This document shows positions 31,747-43,283 of a stretch of 64,000 nucleotides of DNA, piece by piece (within the stretch, counting starts at the first letter, position 1; each line of letters starts with the position of its first letter). The notes beneath the pieces were generated by a model. It searched no databases, was not told the origin of the DNA, and was given only the letters and a program-made list of their open reading frames with translations. Source of the DNA: Ianthella basta (taxonomy: Eukaryota; Porifera; Demospongiae; Verongiida; Ianthellidae); NCBI GenBank assembly GCA_964019415.1, contig OZ025883.1:2394086-2458085 (forward strand). The letters are read 5' to 3'. A program made the translations under genes and the position numbers.

Positions 31747-34027
31747 ATGGATCTTAGGAGCGCTTGTAGAAAGGGTAACTTGGAGGAAGTGAGACGGCTA
31801 ATTAAAGAGGGCTGTAATGTGAACACCAGAGGCGGGTATCATGGCACAACGCCTTTAATAGAGGCAGCTATTAGGGGTCATGACCAAGTGGTGGAGGAGC
31901 TCATGAGAGAAGGTGCTCATGTGAATGTAAAAGACAATGAGCAACGAACTGCTCTTTACTGGGCTAGCTGTAATGGTCATTGTACTATTGTCACTACACT
32001 CATTGCAGCTGGTGCAGACATCAGTGTACCAGATCAAAGGGGAGTTACCCCTTTGATGAGGGCATCTGATTGGGGTAGGGATGAAGTGGTGTGTGAACTG
32101 ATTAGAGTAGGTGCTAGTGTGAATGTGGTCACTAGCCAGAGCTGGTATGGGAAGGTAGCTGCTGGCTCAACAGCCCTGCATTTTGCTGCTAAATACAATC
32201 ACGTCAAATGTGGTGTTCTTCTCATGGAGGCAGGAGCAGATATGACAGCAAGGAACAAGGACACCAAATCTCCCCTGGACCTTGCATCAAACAACTTCCA
32301 GCAAACTATTCGACAGGCACAGTCTTTCTCTACCAAGCGCATTGTAGCAGTTTTTGGCAATGCTGAACACGGCAAGAGTACACTGATAGCAGCTCTGCAA
32401 GTGGAGCACAAAGGCCGATTGAGGAAGTTCATCAACAGGTTTACTAATGTGCAGGACATCAGCCATCGCACAGCTGGAATTGAAGCAGTTCAGTTCTTCA
32501 GTCGCAAGTATGGACAGACATTGTTCTATGACTTTGCTGGTCAGACTGATTACCATGGCCCTCATCAGTCCTTCCTGGAGGCCATACTGAGCAAGCCGGG
32601 AGTGTCTGTGACCTTGTTACTTCTGGTAAAGGCAACCGACGGGGAAGACATCATCACAAAGCAAATCACTCGTTGGCTGCAACCTCTAGCTCTTACGTCA
32701 GCCCCATCCACTCCACAAGTAATCCTTGTTGGCAGTTTCTTTGACCAAGTTAAGTCCAAAGAGGAAGCAGCCGAGAAGCTGTTACGATGCACTCAGTCAG
32801 TGCATGAGGAGTTACCTTTCGATATCCAGGGTCCCTGTCTCCTGGACTGCCGCAAGCCTGAGTCTGAGGGTATCAATCAAATTTGCACCTTCTTTGAAAA
32901 GATTCACCCGCTACAGTTAAACCCCAGCACTCTCTCTTATAACCTTAACTGGGTCCTAGCGCAGTTGAGGAAAGCGTTCTCTGTTCCAGCCATCACATTC
33001 CAGACCTTCCAGTCATGGGTAGAAGAAAATGCTAAAACACTCCTTTGGCATTTACCCCCACCTGAGGAGGTGTGTCGTGACATAACAGCAGTTGGTCACG
33101 CCCTCTTTCTCCCCAACAAGCAGGACCCCTCCCAAAGTTGGCTCATTTTGGACCTCCAAGCTGTTCTCCATAATGTGTATGGCACCCTGTTCAGTGGGTC
33201 CCAGGGCAAGGTCAACCAGTTTGGTCTCCTCCACTGCAGTCAGCTGGCTGAGCTGTTTCCCAAGTTGGATCTGACAATGATCCAAAAAGTCCTTATCAGC
33301 CTTGATTTCTGCATCCAGGTTGATGCAAGGATACTGCGAGAAGACCTTGTGAAATTAACTGCCCGTACCATGGAGGATGGATGGCTGTACTTCCCTGCCC
33401 TGGTGTCAGCCCAACCTCCTGAGCTCTTCCCAAAGAATGCAGACCCACACCACCTCCAGTGGGTGTGCTGGCATCTGAGGACGGTGGAGAAACACCTCCT
33501 CTCAGCAAATCTTCTCCAATCTATCATCCTCCGTCTTGCAGGCAATCACGTGTTCACCCACGAATTACCTGGTGTGAGAGAGCACTGCTGCAATGTTTGG
33601 ACAAATGGCCTTTCCTGGATGTCCATCACAGGTGTGGAGGTAGTGGTCCAGATAAGTGACAGCAGTGTGGTCCAGGTTGTCGGACGCAGCAAAGCAGGAC
33701 CAGAGAAACTACTCCAATATGTGTCAACCATTGTCCGAGATGTCATCAAGACAACTACCCAGCTGTCACCAAAGCTGAAGGGTACATCATACATCATCCA
33801 CCCATACACACCTGCTATGTGGAAGAATACTAAAGCCCCTCCTCCCGACTCCTTGTATCCTGTTTCGAGTATCATTCGTTGCATCAGTGCTGGAGGTGAC
33901 CATGTTCCATCCCGAAAGCAAGCTGGCCATCTTCCCAATCAGACGAGTCTCACTGAGTTGTTTGCAGGCTGGTCTCCTTCTCTATCAGTTGTACAAGACA
34001 TGGACTTTAAGAAGGAGCCACAGAGTG
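31747..34027 (+). CDS. Gene C large exon: Ank-Roc-COR, intact
   Basis: ATG 31747 starts MDLRSACRKGNLEEVRRLIK. Ankyrin repeats run to about residue 190, and the Roc P-loop is FGNAEHGKST (glycine 204) with DFAGQTDYH at G3 (T where others have A). COR follows with AVGHALFLPN, LVKLTARTMEDGWLYFPALV and the conserved end SPSLSVVQDMDFKKEPQSG. The frame is open for 760 codons plus one base to GTGAGA. It is one of only two intact large exons in the window. Confidence 0.88.
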
Positions 34028-34190
34028 GTGAGAGTGTGTTTCCTCCCCTTGTTTGATGGAAGCAATTCCTTTAGTGTACCCCCTTATTGTACCCCCATAC
34101 ACATGTAATGGCCACCCATTCAACTAGTATGATGTGGTGCTGACTAGCCTAAAGGTTGGACACTTGCTTCCTCCTCCTTTGTACCTGCAG

Positions 34191-35478
34191 CTCCACTCCA
34201 TTCAGACCTGCCGTCAGTACCGTCATCCTCCGGCTCCCATAATGGAGCTACTACTGCTGACAAGGGACCCTCCCCAGACATGGAAGCACTGAGAACACAT
34301 CAAGGTATGCTCCCTGCTGTGTCACTACACTCAAGTGCATATCACAGTGTACCGAGTATGGGAGGTGTGTCCGTACTGTCTCTGATGGAGTCTCATGCAA
34401 TCCACTAACCCCAAGTGTCATGTGGTCACCCCTTAGTGCATAGAGGAGGTTTAGTGTGTGGCTCAGTTTGTCAGTGACATTCAAATTTTGTGCTAATGCT
34501 AATTGGAGAATGGGGAATTCCCTCATCAGCTGCTTCACTCGTTTTCAGGTTTCTGTGCAAGGACTTTCCCTGATGTTGCAACAGATAGGTCTCATGTCAT
34601 GTGACAGTCACATGGACAAATTAATAAGCACAATGGATAAGCATAGTTTGACAGGTCTACACTTGGCGATTGGTCCACGTCCCACAGCTTCACTGCAATG
34701 TCACTACAAACGCTGCACAAGTGCACAGTGTGCCAAGTGTGGGAGGAACCATTTGATGTACTTGTTTGTGTGTGTAATTTATATTATGAACTGCTGTGGA
34801 TATCCCCTTTGTGTCCTTGCTCTACCCTACAGGAGCAGCCTCCTCAAGTGATCAGGAACGCAGAATTGTGCTCTGTCAGCCAGTGCACTCTGTGGGTAAG
34901 TCTCTCCATCCTCAGCATGGGTCTCTGAAGGCATGGGTTACCTGACTGTGAGGGCACCTCGTGGGGGGGGGGGGGAGTGGGGTGTGTTGGCAGAGCTAGA
35001 TCAGGTGCATGTACAGTAGTACACTCTATTGCCATTTACCTCTTTTTGTCACACCCATCCCCACCCCCCCTCCCCCACTTAGGTCACAGACAGTGTGTCA
35101 TGTTGCTCAGAAGGTTTGTGAGTCGGAATGCAGCAGGCAAGGGGCGGGCAGTGCTGGAGGGAGTGGGGCTTTCCTCTGAAGTCATTAACATGTGTTACTC
35201 CAACTCACCTCATGACGAGGAAGAGGCTGTGCAGTCTGGCTTGAACAGGTGGAAGGATGGTGAAGGGGTCACTCCAGCCATGTGGAAGGTCCTATTTGAA
35301 GCAATGGACTACGCTGGTATTGCTGTACAGCACATCACATCGCTGGAGGAGGAAATCCTCCAAGGTACAGTCCACAGTCAGCTGGTCAACTGAGCATGTC
35401 TTTTTTGTTGTTGACTGAATGTTGAACACTTCCTCCTCCTTTGTACCTGCAGCTCCACTCTCTTCAGACCTGCCCTGA
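34191..35478 (+). CDS. Gene C 3' exons: linker, short exon, Death-1, stop
   Basis: Phase-1 exons: linker 34191-34304, 63-nt exon 34833-34895, Death domain 35083-35364, last 35453-35478 (APLSSDLP and TGA). With 31747-34027 this gives 921 residues. There is no CARD exon: between the linker and the 63-nt exon only a conserved intron remnant remains (about 34548-34680), which also occurs in B (26996 on). The Death exon (NAAGKGRAVLEGVGLSSEVI, GVTPAMWKVLFEAMDYAG) is close to B. If the last linker exon were skipped, an exon at 35523-35677 would add DGHTHFHIDS and a hydrophobic end (VYSYVVWLIVFVMFA). Confidence 0.75.
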
Positions 35479-35699
35479 GTACCATCCAGCTTGCACCTGC
35501 TCTGGCCCCACCCACTCTGCAGATGGACACACCCACTTTCACATTGACTCCACCCTACTTTATAGCTGTCAATATGCATGTTCATTGTGCCCAGTACAGT
35601 TCTCACAGAACATTGCTTTACAGTGTTTTGTATACAGTTATGTAGTTTGGCTTATCGTTTTTGTAATGTTTGCCTAATAGTAATTATTCATGTTTGAAC

Positions 35700-36540
35700 T
35701 GCAAAGTGTCCACGAGCAAGTGCCCCTAATCATGCAGCTGCAAAATGGACAGGATCCATGTGTGAGTTGCCCCTTTCCGAAATGTGCTTGACTGATCTTA
35801 AGCTTGCCCAAGCTTAAGAGTGTTCAAGTGTGTACTCCTTCCAGGTATAACTTGATGGAGCAGTTAGGGAAGCAGATCTGTTTCATGTCTTAGTTTGTCT
35901 CTGTTGGCTCGCTTCTTGTTTGCAGTGGGTATCTGTTCTCGAGTGAGCCTGTCATTCATAGTCTTCCCAGCTGCAGACTTCAACAGTCTCTATACTACAA
36001 GTGGACGCGCTCTGGAGGGCCGTAGACCTTGAGTGGGCGAGTGGGAGAGTGAGTTGTGGGCAGAATGCACCAGTTCTCTCACCAAGTATTAGCGCCCCCT
36101 TCAAGTCTTGATGTGTAATACATAGATTAGAGTAACTAGGATGTGGAGGGCAAGGAGGCGTTTATTATTGTAATGTGTAGCTAGCTTAGTGGTAGCCTGG
36201 TCCAGGCAGCCTGTATATGTGTCAGTCCTTCAACACTCCTTTCTGTGGTCACCACACACTGCACCCCCTTACTAGGCTGGTGCCCGGCCAGTCCTCCACC
36301 CCCGCCTTAACTGGTGTCATTACCTGTATTGATTACTGAGTGTCGTGTGTACATTCCAGAGGGTTCCCCCTTTACCCAGCCTTCCCCACTCCTTCCGGTT
36401 GTGTTAACCTTATTTATGTCCATTAATATGACATGTGATTGCATGCATGTCTATTACCAATGTGTACACATCCCAGTTGGTAATTAAGTTAGTAAAGCAC
36501 AGTGTGTTGTGTCCTACCACCAGACTCCCCTCACACTGTG
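35700..36540. other. Spacer after gene C
   Basis: It contains the shared GACGCGCTCTGGAGGGCC block (36003 on) and the TGATGTGTAAT block. Otherwise no gene is seen. Confidence 0.4.
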
Positions 36541-36706
36541 TACAGGTGAAGGAGACATGGAAGAGGCTGTAACCACAGTGAGTCAGGTGTGAAGAAGATG
36601 GCCGTCGGACATCACCTCAATGAGTGCTCTTACACAATTGAGTGAAGCCACAACTTGCTCTCAGGAGAGAGGGTCAAGAGGCAGGACTTTGTCAAGTTGG
36701 ATGAAG

Positions 36707-36885
36707 GTAGGGGAGATTTGGGTGTGGAGACCAGTGGGGTGGAGTTTGGGTATGGGGACCAGTGGGATGGAGATTTGGGTGTGGTGACCAGTGGGGTGCA
36801 GATTAGGGTGTGGGGACTAGTGGGGTGGAGATTTGGGTGTTGGGACCAGTGGGGTGGAGATTTGGATATGGGGACCAGAGAGTGT
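36707..36885. repeat. Minisatellite, unit about 29 bp
   Basis: About six imperfect copies of a unit containing GGGGACCAGTGGGGTGGAG. Single copies occur at about 18680 and 48460, so the array expanded only in this spacer. It is G-rich with repeated GGGG runs. Confidence 0.8.
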
Positions 36886-37444
36886 GATATTCACTGAGGG
36901 GTACTGGTACCATTGCCTATGTCTGTGTTTCTCACTTGAGCTCCTTGTGTTTACTTGTACTTGTTTCATAAAGAACTACGTATCACTTCCCTGAAAATTA
37001 CATATTCCCTTAAGCTACTGTGTATTGCAAATTTTTCCAGACCCAAAATTTTGTAAATCACTGTCAGTATGTGAGTCAGAAATGTTCACAATTAAAATTT
37101 TTAATGGAGACTCTACTAATTAATGTTTTAATGTCTTCTGTGACCAACAGCAGAACCAGTAGCTTCTGAAATGGAGCAAACAAGTGCTTCCATCAACATT
37201 TATTAATCCGCCAACTTCCTATGGCATCATACTGCTTATTATCATTACACCGTGTCTGTTCATAAATGGCTTGGGTCCGGTGCGTCCTATGGGGGGGTCC
37301 AATGCATCTTATGGAAAGGGGGGGGGGGGGAGCAATGTGTCCTATATGAGGGTCAAGTGCGTTCTAAATGGGGTGCAGTACGTACTATAGGGTCTTGCTT
37401 TCATGGTCTCCCTTGGTCTTGTTGGTCTCCCTTGATTTCCACAG

Positions 37445-37571
37445 GGAGGATCTCCAAGTATGACTGGGTGGAGTGGTTGTGTCAGCTTGGAGTGGAGCTG
37501 CTGAAGGAGTCCCCTAGCCCCACCCTGTGTTCCTGTTGGGCTCTTGCTCAAGTGTACAAGCCACTTCCTCA
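37445..37571 (+). pseudogene. mTOR FAT exon fragment
   Basis: Reads [20 protein letters not shown] and [20 protein letters not shown] after a CCACAG acceptor. The best-preserved copy of this segment, with no stop, but isolated from the rest of the gene. Confidence 0.8.
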
Positions 37572-37711
37572 GTGGGTGGAGTGTGTGAGTGTGGGTGTGA
37601 GATTGACTGGTAACTGGCTTGAGTGAGCGGCAGTGGCAGTACTCTATACTGAGACTGTTTTGGGAATATAAATCAATTTTAACTGTAAATACAAAAAATG
37701 TTTTGTATTTA

Positions 37712-38410
37712 CAGTGCTCCAATCCTAAAGGTTCCACAATGAGATAGCACAGCTATTACTATGTGATGAAAATTTCAAAATTCAGACACAAACAACCTAC
37801 CTAATAAAAGAATCTTCATTCACTGTGCAATTGAAACCCAAAATAGCTTGTGAATGAGAATTTCCAGAAAAAACATACTTAAGAATGTCAGCCTTAAATT
37901 CTGTGAATTCAAAATCTCTAATGTCAATTGCATGATCATTGGTGCATTAGGCAAACCCTATAGTAGAGACCTGAAGTACATATGGAACGTTATTGTGCAC
38001 TGTTCAGGCATCCATTAAGATACTATGGGAGCTTAACTCATATTCGCTGGTTAGATCCTATCTAAACACTTGAGGCACTAAAACCACTTTTTGTAAATAA
38101 CTTTGCCTCTAAAGTTTGTAACAAGGTGAATGACTTGGAAATATTAGAAGATTTACTAAAGTTGTTTCCTTAAAATTTTTGGATCTTAACTATAACTCCC
38201 TCCAGAAATACTATCTAAAAACATAATTTCAATTAGACATAAATAATTATTCATAGCATTTGTCACATGACCTCTCCTCCCACACACGCATGACGTATTT
38301 GGTCAAACCTGACCCAGAAATGTGTATCGCAACTTGTTATTAATCATCACAGAGGCACATTATCTTTTTTTCCTCAAAACAAAAATGCAACCTTTAGGAT
38401 TGGAGCACTG
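37712..38410. mobile_element. Tc1/mariner-type MITE
   Basis: Perfect 22-bp terminal inverted repeats start CAGTGCTCCAATCC at 37712 and end GGATTGGAGCACTG at 38410. Both ends are flanked by TA, as expected for a Tc1/mariner insertion. The 655-bp interior is AT-rich, unlike its surroundings, and has no transposase frame, so it is non-autonomous. Confidence 0.8.
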
Positions 38411-38697
38411 TAAAAGTGTTGGAATATTAAAAAATACTATTTTCTGAATAAGGCAACTTTGTCAATGAAAGGTTTGTGTTTTGCTGAGGAGGTGTGTGAA
38501 AATTTTGGCCAGTGAAATTTGTGACAATTTGTTTCATTGTAGTAAATTGGGAATTTTCATTGCAAAACTTTGATAAAATTGCATGCAGTGTTTGTCACTG
38601 TGGTAATGAGCATGTGAAAGTGATGTGAATCAATGATATACTTGCATTTTTACTCACTATTAAGTCACATGACTGTCATGTGACTTGGTTATTGCAG

Positions 38698-38880
38698 GGA
38701 GAAGCTGTTCAAGCTGTCTGATGTGAAGTGGTGGATTGTGGATGATGACATCTGGTGTGACAGCAGACTTGGTCGGGGGCCGGGTGGAGTGGGCTACAAT
38801 GAGTGAGTGGACAGTGTTGAGGGGTGTTCTACTGGTCAGTAACAGCAGTGAAGAGAGAGGTACCTGCTGGCCCAACAGGT
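38698..38880 (+). pseudogene. mTOR FAT fragments
   Basis: After an ATTGCAG acceptor: REKLFKLSDVKWWIVDDDIW, then in other frames GVFYWSVTAVKREVPAGPTG. The second part matches AFYRAVLALHQ of mTOR; the first plausibly corresponds to the segment ending KWTLVNDE. Related pieces are at 41175-41230 and 53036-53066. Confidence 0.5.
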
Positions 38881-39198
38881 GAGGATTCTGTGTGTGAGTG
38901 CACTGTTAAGACTGCTGTACATGTGCTGTCCTGTATAACCAGTGCTATTGATCAGAGCTCAGTACACAGCCTTACACTTAAACCTGCCACAACTCTTGTT
39001 ATGTATGATTAGCTGGTTGCATTTGGGCATGAGGTTAAGTGCCATCTTGGTGAGTGTGGATGGAACACAGTTTGGTGTCCTTGAAAAGATAGCACTGACT
39101 TCCTGTGGTTTGTAACACTGCTGGCATGCCTGTGTGAACACCTCGTATAGGTCTCTGTTTAGGATGTTCTTCTGTTCTAGTCAAGAAGTGGACACACA

Positions 39199-39344
<146 letters not shown>

Positions 39345-40409
39345 GTATCTACAGTGTACATAGGCAGAGTTTATATTGATACCATGCCAGTATATCTGTA
39401 ATTGGCCTGTATGATCTTCACTAAATACATCAGACTAGCTACACAGAGCACCAAACACTGAAACTGTTGAAGACAGGTAGACTCATGCACTGTGTGTTTG
39501 GGCATGTTAGATTAATGCTTATCAGCTAACCAGTTAATCTGTTGTTTGTGTCTTCTAAATTGAATCCTATTTATTTGTGTGGACATCATTTTGGTCCTTT
39601 ATATTAAAGTAGTCATTCACACACTCAAAGAGTCGAGTTTACTGTGAACACATCAATTGTAAGATCCAAGTCCATACCCTGGACACAGCTCACCCTGATG
39701 GTGTGTTGTGTACAATGGGAGGACGTACCTCCTCAACTAAGTATGCTATTGGTGTTGTTTAATGTGGTGTGGAGAGGTTTATGTCCCTCAAACTATCCCA
39801 CCCAATGGTGCGGTGTGTAGCACAAGTTACTGTCCCATACAGTCGCTACCATGTGTACATGCGTTATTGGGTGAGCTTGAGCAAGCCTCGCTCTAGTGTG
39901 TAGTCTATGCTTAGGGTCAGCCGGCTATCTACCTAGCTATCAGTTAGGCATCAGTGGCTGCACACATGGCCAGGGTTTGAGGCTCATCAGGGTCTGTTTC
40001 TTGGCCACACCACAAGATGGCTGATGGGACTGCCCACATTCAAAGTTCTTGTTGTGGATTCACATTAGCACTGTTAGAAATTCGGTGTGACGATCACACC
40101 AATCAGCGATCACACCAAGGGTGTGATCATTCACAGTGTTTGCACAGCGTGATAGAGATGGTCACACCAAATCCGCCATTATCGCTACTGCAAAACCGTG
40201 CGTTGCCATTTTGTTGTTGTGCAACCTAGGTATCCTAGGCAATGAAGGAGTAAGTACAGTCGGGTACGGTGCCGAAGCTTTTCAGGCTACAGAATGTGCA
40301 GCAGGAGGCTTTAGTGGGCTCTTATTCAGTGTACTTTAACTATAGGCAGTAGGCCTCTATTAGTACTGTTACTATAGAGCATGTTCACTGATTGTAGCCC
40401 CTCCCCCAG
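39345..40409. other. Spacer, sister of 63.1-64 kb and 29.2 kb
   Basis: No gene is seen. Bases 39534-39544 (TTAATCTGTTG) are the empty form of the insertion site at 63297. Bases 40080-40160 contain repeated GATCACACCAA / GTGTGATC words forming small hairpins. Confidence 0.45.
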
Positions 40410-40535
40410 GGTCACCTGACACTAAACCCCGCCCTCCTGGGGGAGGGTCCCATGAGCGTATGCCAAGGCACTCCACTACAAGGAACTGGAGTTCCACAAG
40501 GGACCCAACACCAAGATCATTGAGTCACTCATCAG
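40410..40535 (+). pseudogene. mTOR FAT exon fragment
   Basis: Reads HLTLNPALLGEGP then, after a small deletion, AYAKALHYKELEFHKGPNTK and IIESLIR before GTGAGG. Confidence 0.8.
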
Positions 40536-41592
40536 GTGAGGTGTGTGTGAGCGGTGCATTGTGTGTTTATGTACATATGTGCAGATGTTTGTGTGTGGGA
40601 AGGAGTGTGTTTAGGAACACAGTTTGGTGCTCTTGTTCCCATTTCCAGTTTTGTCTGTCACACACACACACAACTATAGCTACACTCACATGTAGTGTGC
40701 TGGTTGGGAGGGAGAAACTCTTCTTGAAGCTCTAGTGTGCACAGTTGTGATGTGCTTTCAGGGAAAGAGTGGTTTTGGTATGTGTGGAAGGTGTGTGTGT
40801 ACACAAGATAGGCTTTTGTGTGTAGATCACTATAGTCCATTGTAGGCATTGTCTGTGGTCAGTGCTCACCTCACGACTGGTGAGCAAGTGCACTGGAGTG
40901 TGTGTGACCTTGTCAGCTGAAGCAGTGCTGACCAGCACACAAGGGAGGGTATCAGATTACATGGCACCCTTTCATGGGGAAATTCCCTTACTATGTGTGG
41001 GTGTATGTGTATTGTACATTCAAGTCATGAGGTGTGACTGGAAATGAAGTGATAACTACACTTCACATATTAGCCACGTTTAACTACACTTAGCTGCATG
41101 ATGCTGAGCATGTGACAGTCATGTGACTTTACAATTTGATTACATTACATGACTGTCATGTGACTTGGTTATTGCAAGAGAAACTGTTCAAGCTGTCTGA
41201 TGAGAACTGGTGGATTGTGGATGGCAACAGCCTCGGCACTCAACTTATTGTGACAGCAAATAGCTATACACTTTCACTGCAGTTTATCCCTTGTTGCTAT
41301 AGCAGCATGCCCTGCCCACTGTAGAAGTGAGTTCATTACTTTGCAGTGCACCCATCGCTTCTTGTATGTCCAATTCCCACTCACTCCTCCCATCACATCC
41401 CTTTCTTATTTCCTTCTGTCATCCCCTGTCCTACCTCCACCTCCCCTCCTCTGCCCCTCCTCCGTTCTCTGCCCTCTCTCCTCCAGTGGAGTGCTTGTTA
41501 CATTTACAATAGACCTCGTCATGCACTATACAAGTCTGTCTTTACATTATGTAGCTATTTATTAGAATAATGTACTCTCACCCCTGTCTTCC

Positions 41593-41729
<137 letters not shown>

Positions 41730-42079
41730 TCCCTTTGGTAATATGCAACACAGTATATATTGCGAAATGTTTTGATATTGAGTCTACAATTGTAGTCCTT
41801 CAGATTCTAATGAATGTTGCATGTGTTGTGTCTGTACAGAGCACGAGGAAGGAAGGCTGTGTTGGTAAGATGAATTCAAAGTCCAGCTTGTCATGGTGTG
41901 GTGATTACAGCCAAGTTTATAACACTGCAGTCACTGCTGTGTGTAGACATGTATGTGATGTGTGTGCTGGTTTGAGTTTGTTGATGAACCAGCAATGTAC
42001 AGCTATATATATATATTGAGGCCGAGGGCAGTGAGCATGCAGCAATGTTGTAATCCCTTGTGCACACGGCACTTGATTA

Positions 42080-42087
42080 TGACGTCA
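42080..42087. promoter_or_regulatory. CRE-type palindrome TGACGTCA, gene D
   Basis: Same sequence and context as in gene B (21870). Confidence 0.6.
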
Positions 42088-42099
42088 TACACAAGGGAC

Positions 42100-43283
42100 G
42101 CAGGAGGTTGCAGTCAGACAGAAAGGTCGTTCAGTTGGGCGTGGTCGCTCGAGTTTCGTAGCCTACCGGGAGCCCTGGCTGTTTATGAGCATGCTGTAGC
42201 CAGTCAGCCAGCTGCAGGCGTTCCTTACAGTGGAGGAACAAGCGAGTCTTTTAGATCTGTTGGATTAACTATAAGTTTAAAGTGTTCAAGTTCTATAGCT
42301 GCTTCAACCATATGCATCTCCCGCGTGGTATCTATAGTTGAGTATCTGTGCTTGAACTGCTCATTGTAGAGAGGCGACCAACTTCACGAGCCTTTTTCCA
42401 TCCTTTATACAGGTCAACACTTCCGCTTACCACGTAACGTCAGCCATCTGCTGGTCTCCCACCCTATTTGCTCACCCAGCTAGCTGCACTCCTCCAGCGG
42501 CGGAACACATTTCGTTTTCCGAGTCCACTAGCACCGTATGGTTCTATCTACGTTCCACCGTCACACGAAAGAAGCACTGTCTGAACTGCTCAAGCCTCCA
42601 GTACTCCCTGCCTAGCGCCTCAGCCCAAGCTGCCCAACCCCTCTACACTCTTCATAGGGTTTCACCTCCTTCTACCCTTAGCTGCCAAAAGCTAGCTACT
42701 CGCTTGCCATTTTAGCTAGCAGCCTCGCTCGTTATCTGTGCTGACCAGTCCACCATCATCAGGACACTGCCTCTCCACTCTCCCTCCCTACTGCTTCAAC
42801 TCAGCACCTCTACACACCTCCCTCGGAATCCATAGCATCTTGCCTACTCCACGAGTGGTCATCAACACATTCAACTCACACCTCTAAGCTCCTCCAACAC
42901 TTCCTGTTTCTCTAACAACCCGTCCATTAGCACCATCTGGTTTCTACCCATTCACCATTCTGCTTAATACCTCAACACACCTCCCTCCTCACCGCCTTGC
43001 CTCCTCCACCGACTATCAACAGCTGCAACTCTCTGCTCCTTCCTCACGCAACGGCCGACAGTAGCAGCCAACACCTCTGCACTCCTCCCTCCCTAGCGCC
43101 TCAGCCCAACTGTTGAGTCATTTCAAGTCATTAGCAGTAAATTGTAGCCAGTTCTAGTAATGAACCATATTGTTTAGTAGTCATTTTGTCTCTCTGTATG
43201 TGAAGTTGTGCATCCAACAAGTGGTCCATTGTGTCTTCTGTAGGTCACACCTTCACTTGTTCTTCTATTGGAGAGAATTGGAG
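42100..43283 (+). other. 5' leader of gene D, altered
   Basis: Exon 1 ends at 42241 but its donor is GCGAGT where the sister genes have GTGAGT. Exon 2 begins at 42413. Its end is lost: a deletion fuses CAGCCCAACTG to TTGAGTCATTTC from deep in the next intron, removing the donor. The acceptor at 43241-43243 remains. An ATG at 42538 opens a 25-codon upstream frame ending at 42615, absent from B. Confidence 0.6.

Noticed and set aside
40017-40339. Short frames over the GATCACACC repeats
   Set aside because: No conserved product, and the sister spacer does not keep the frame.
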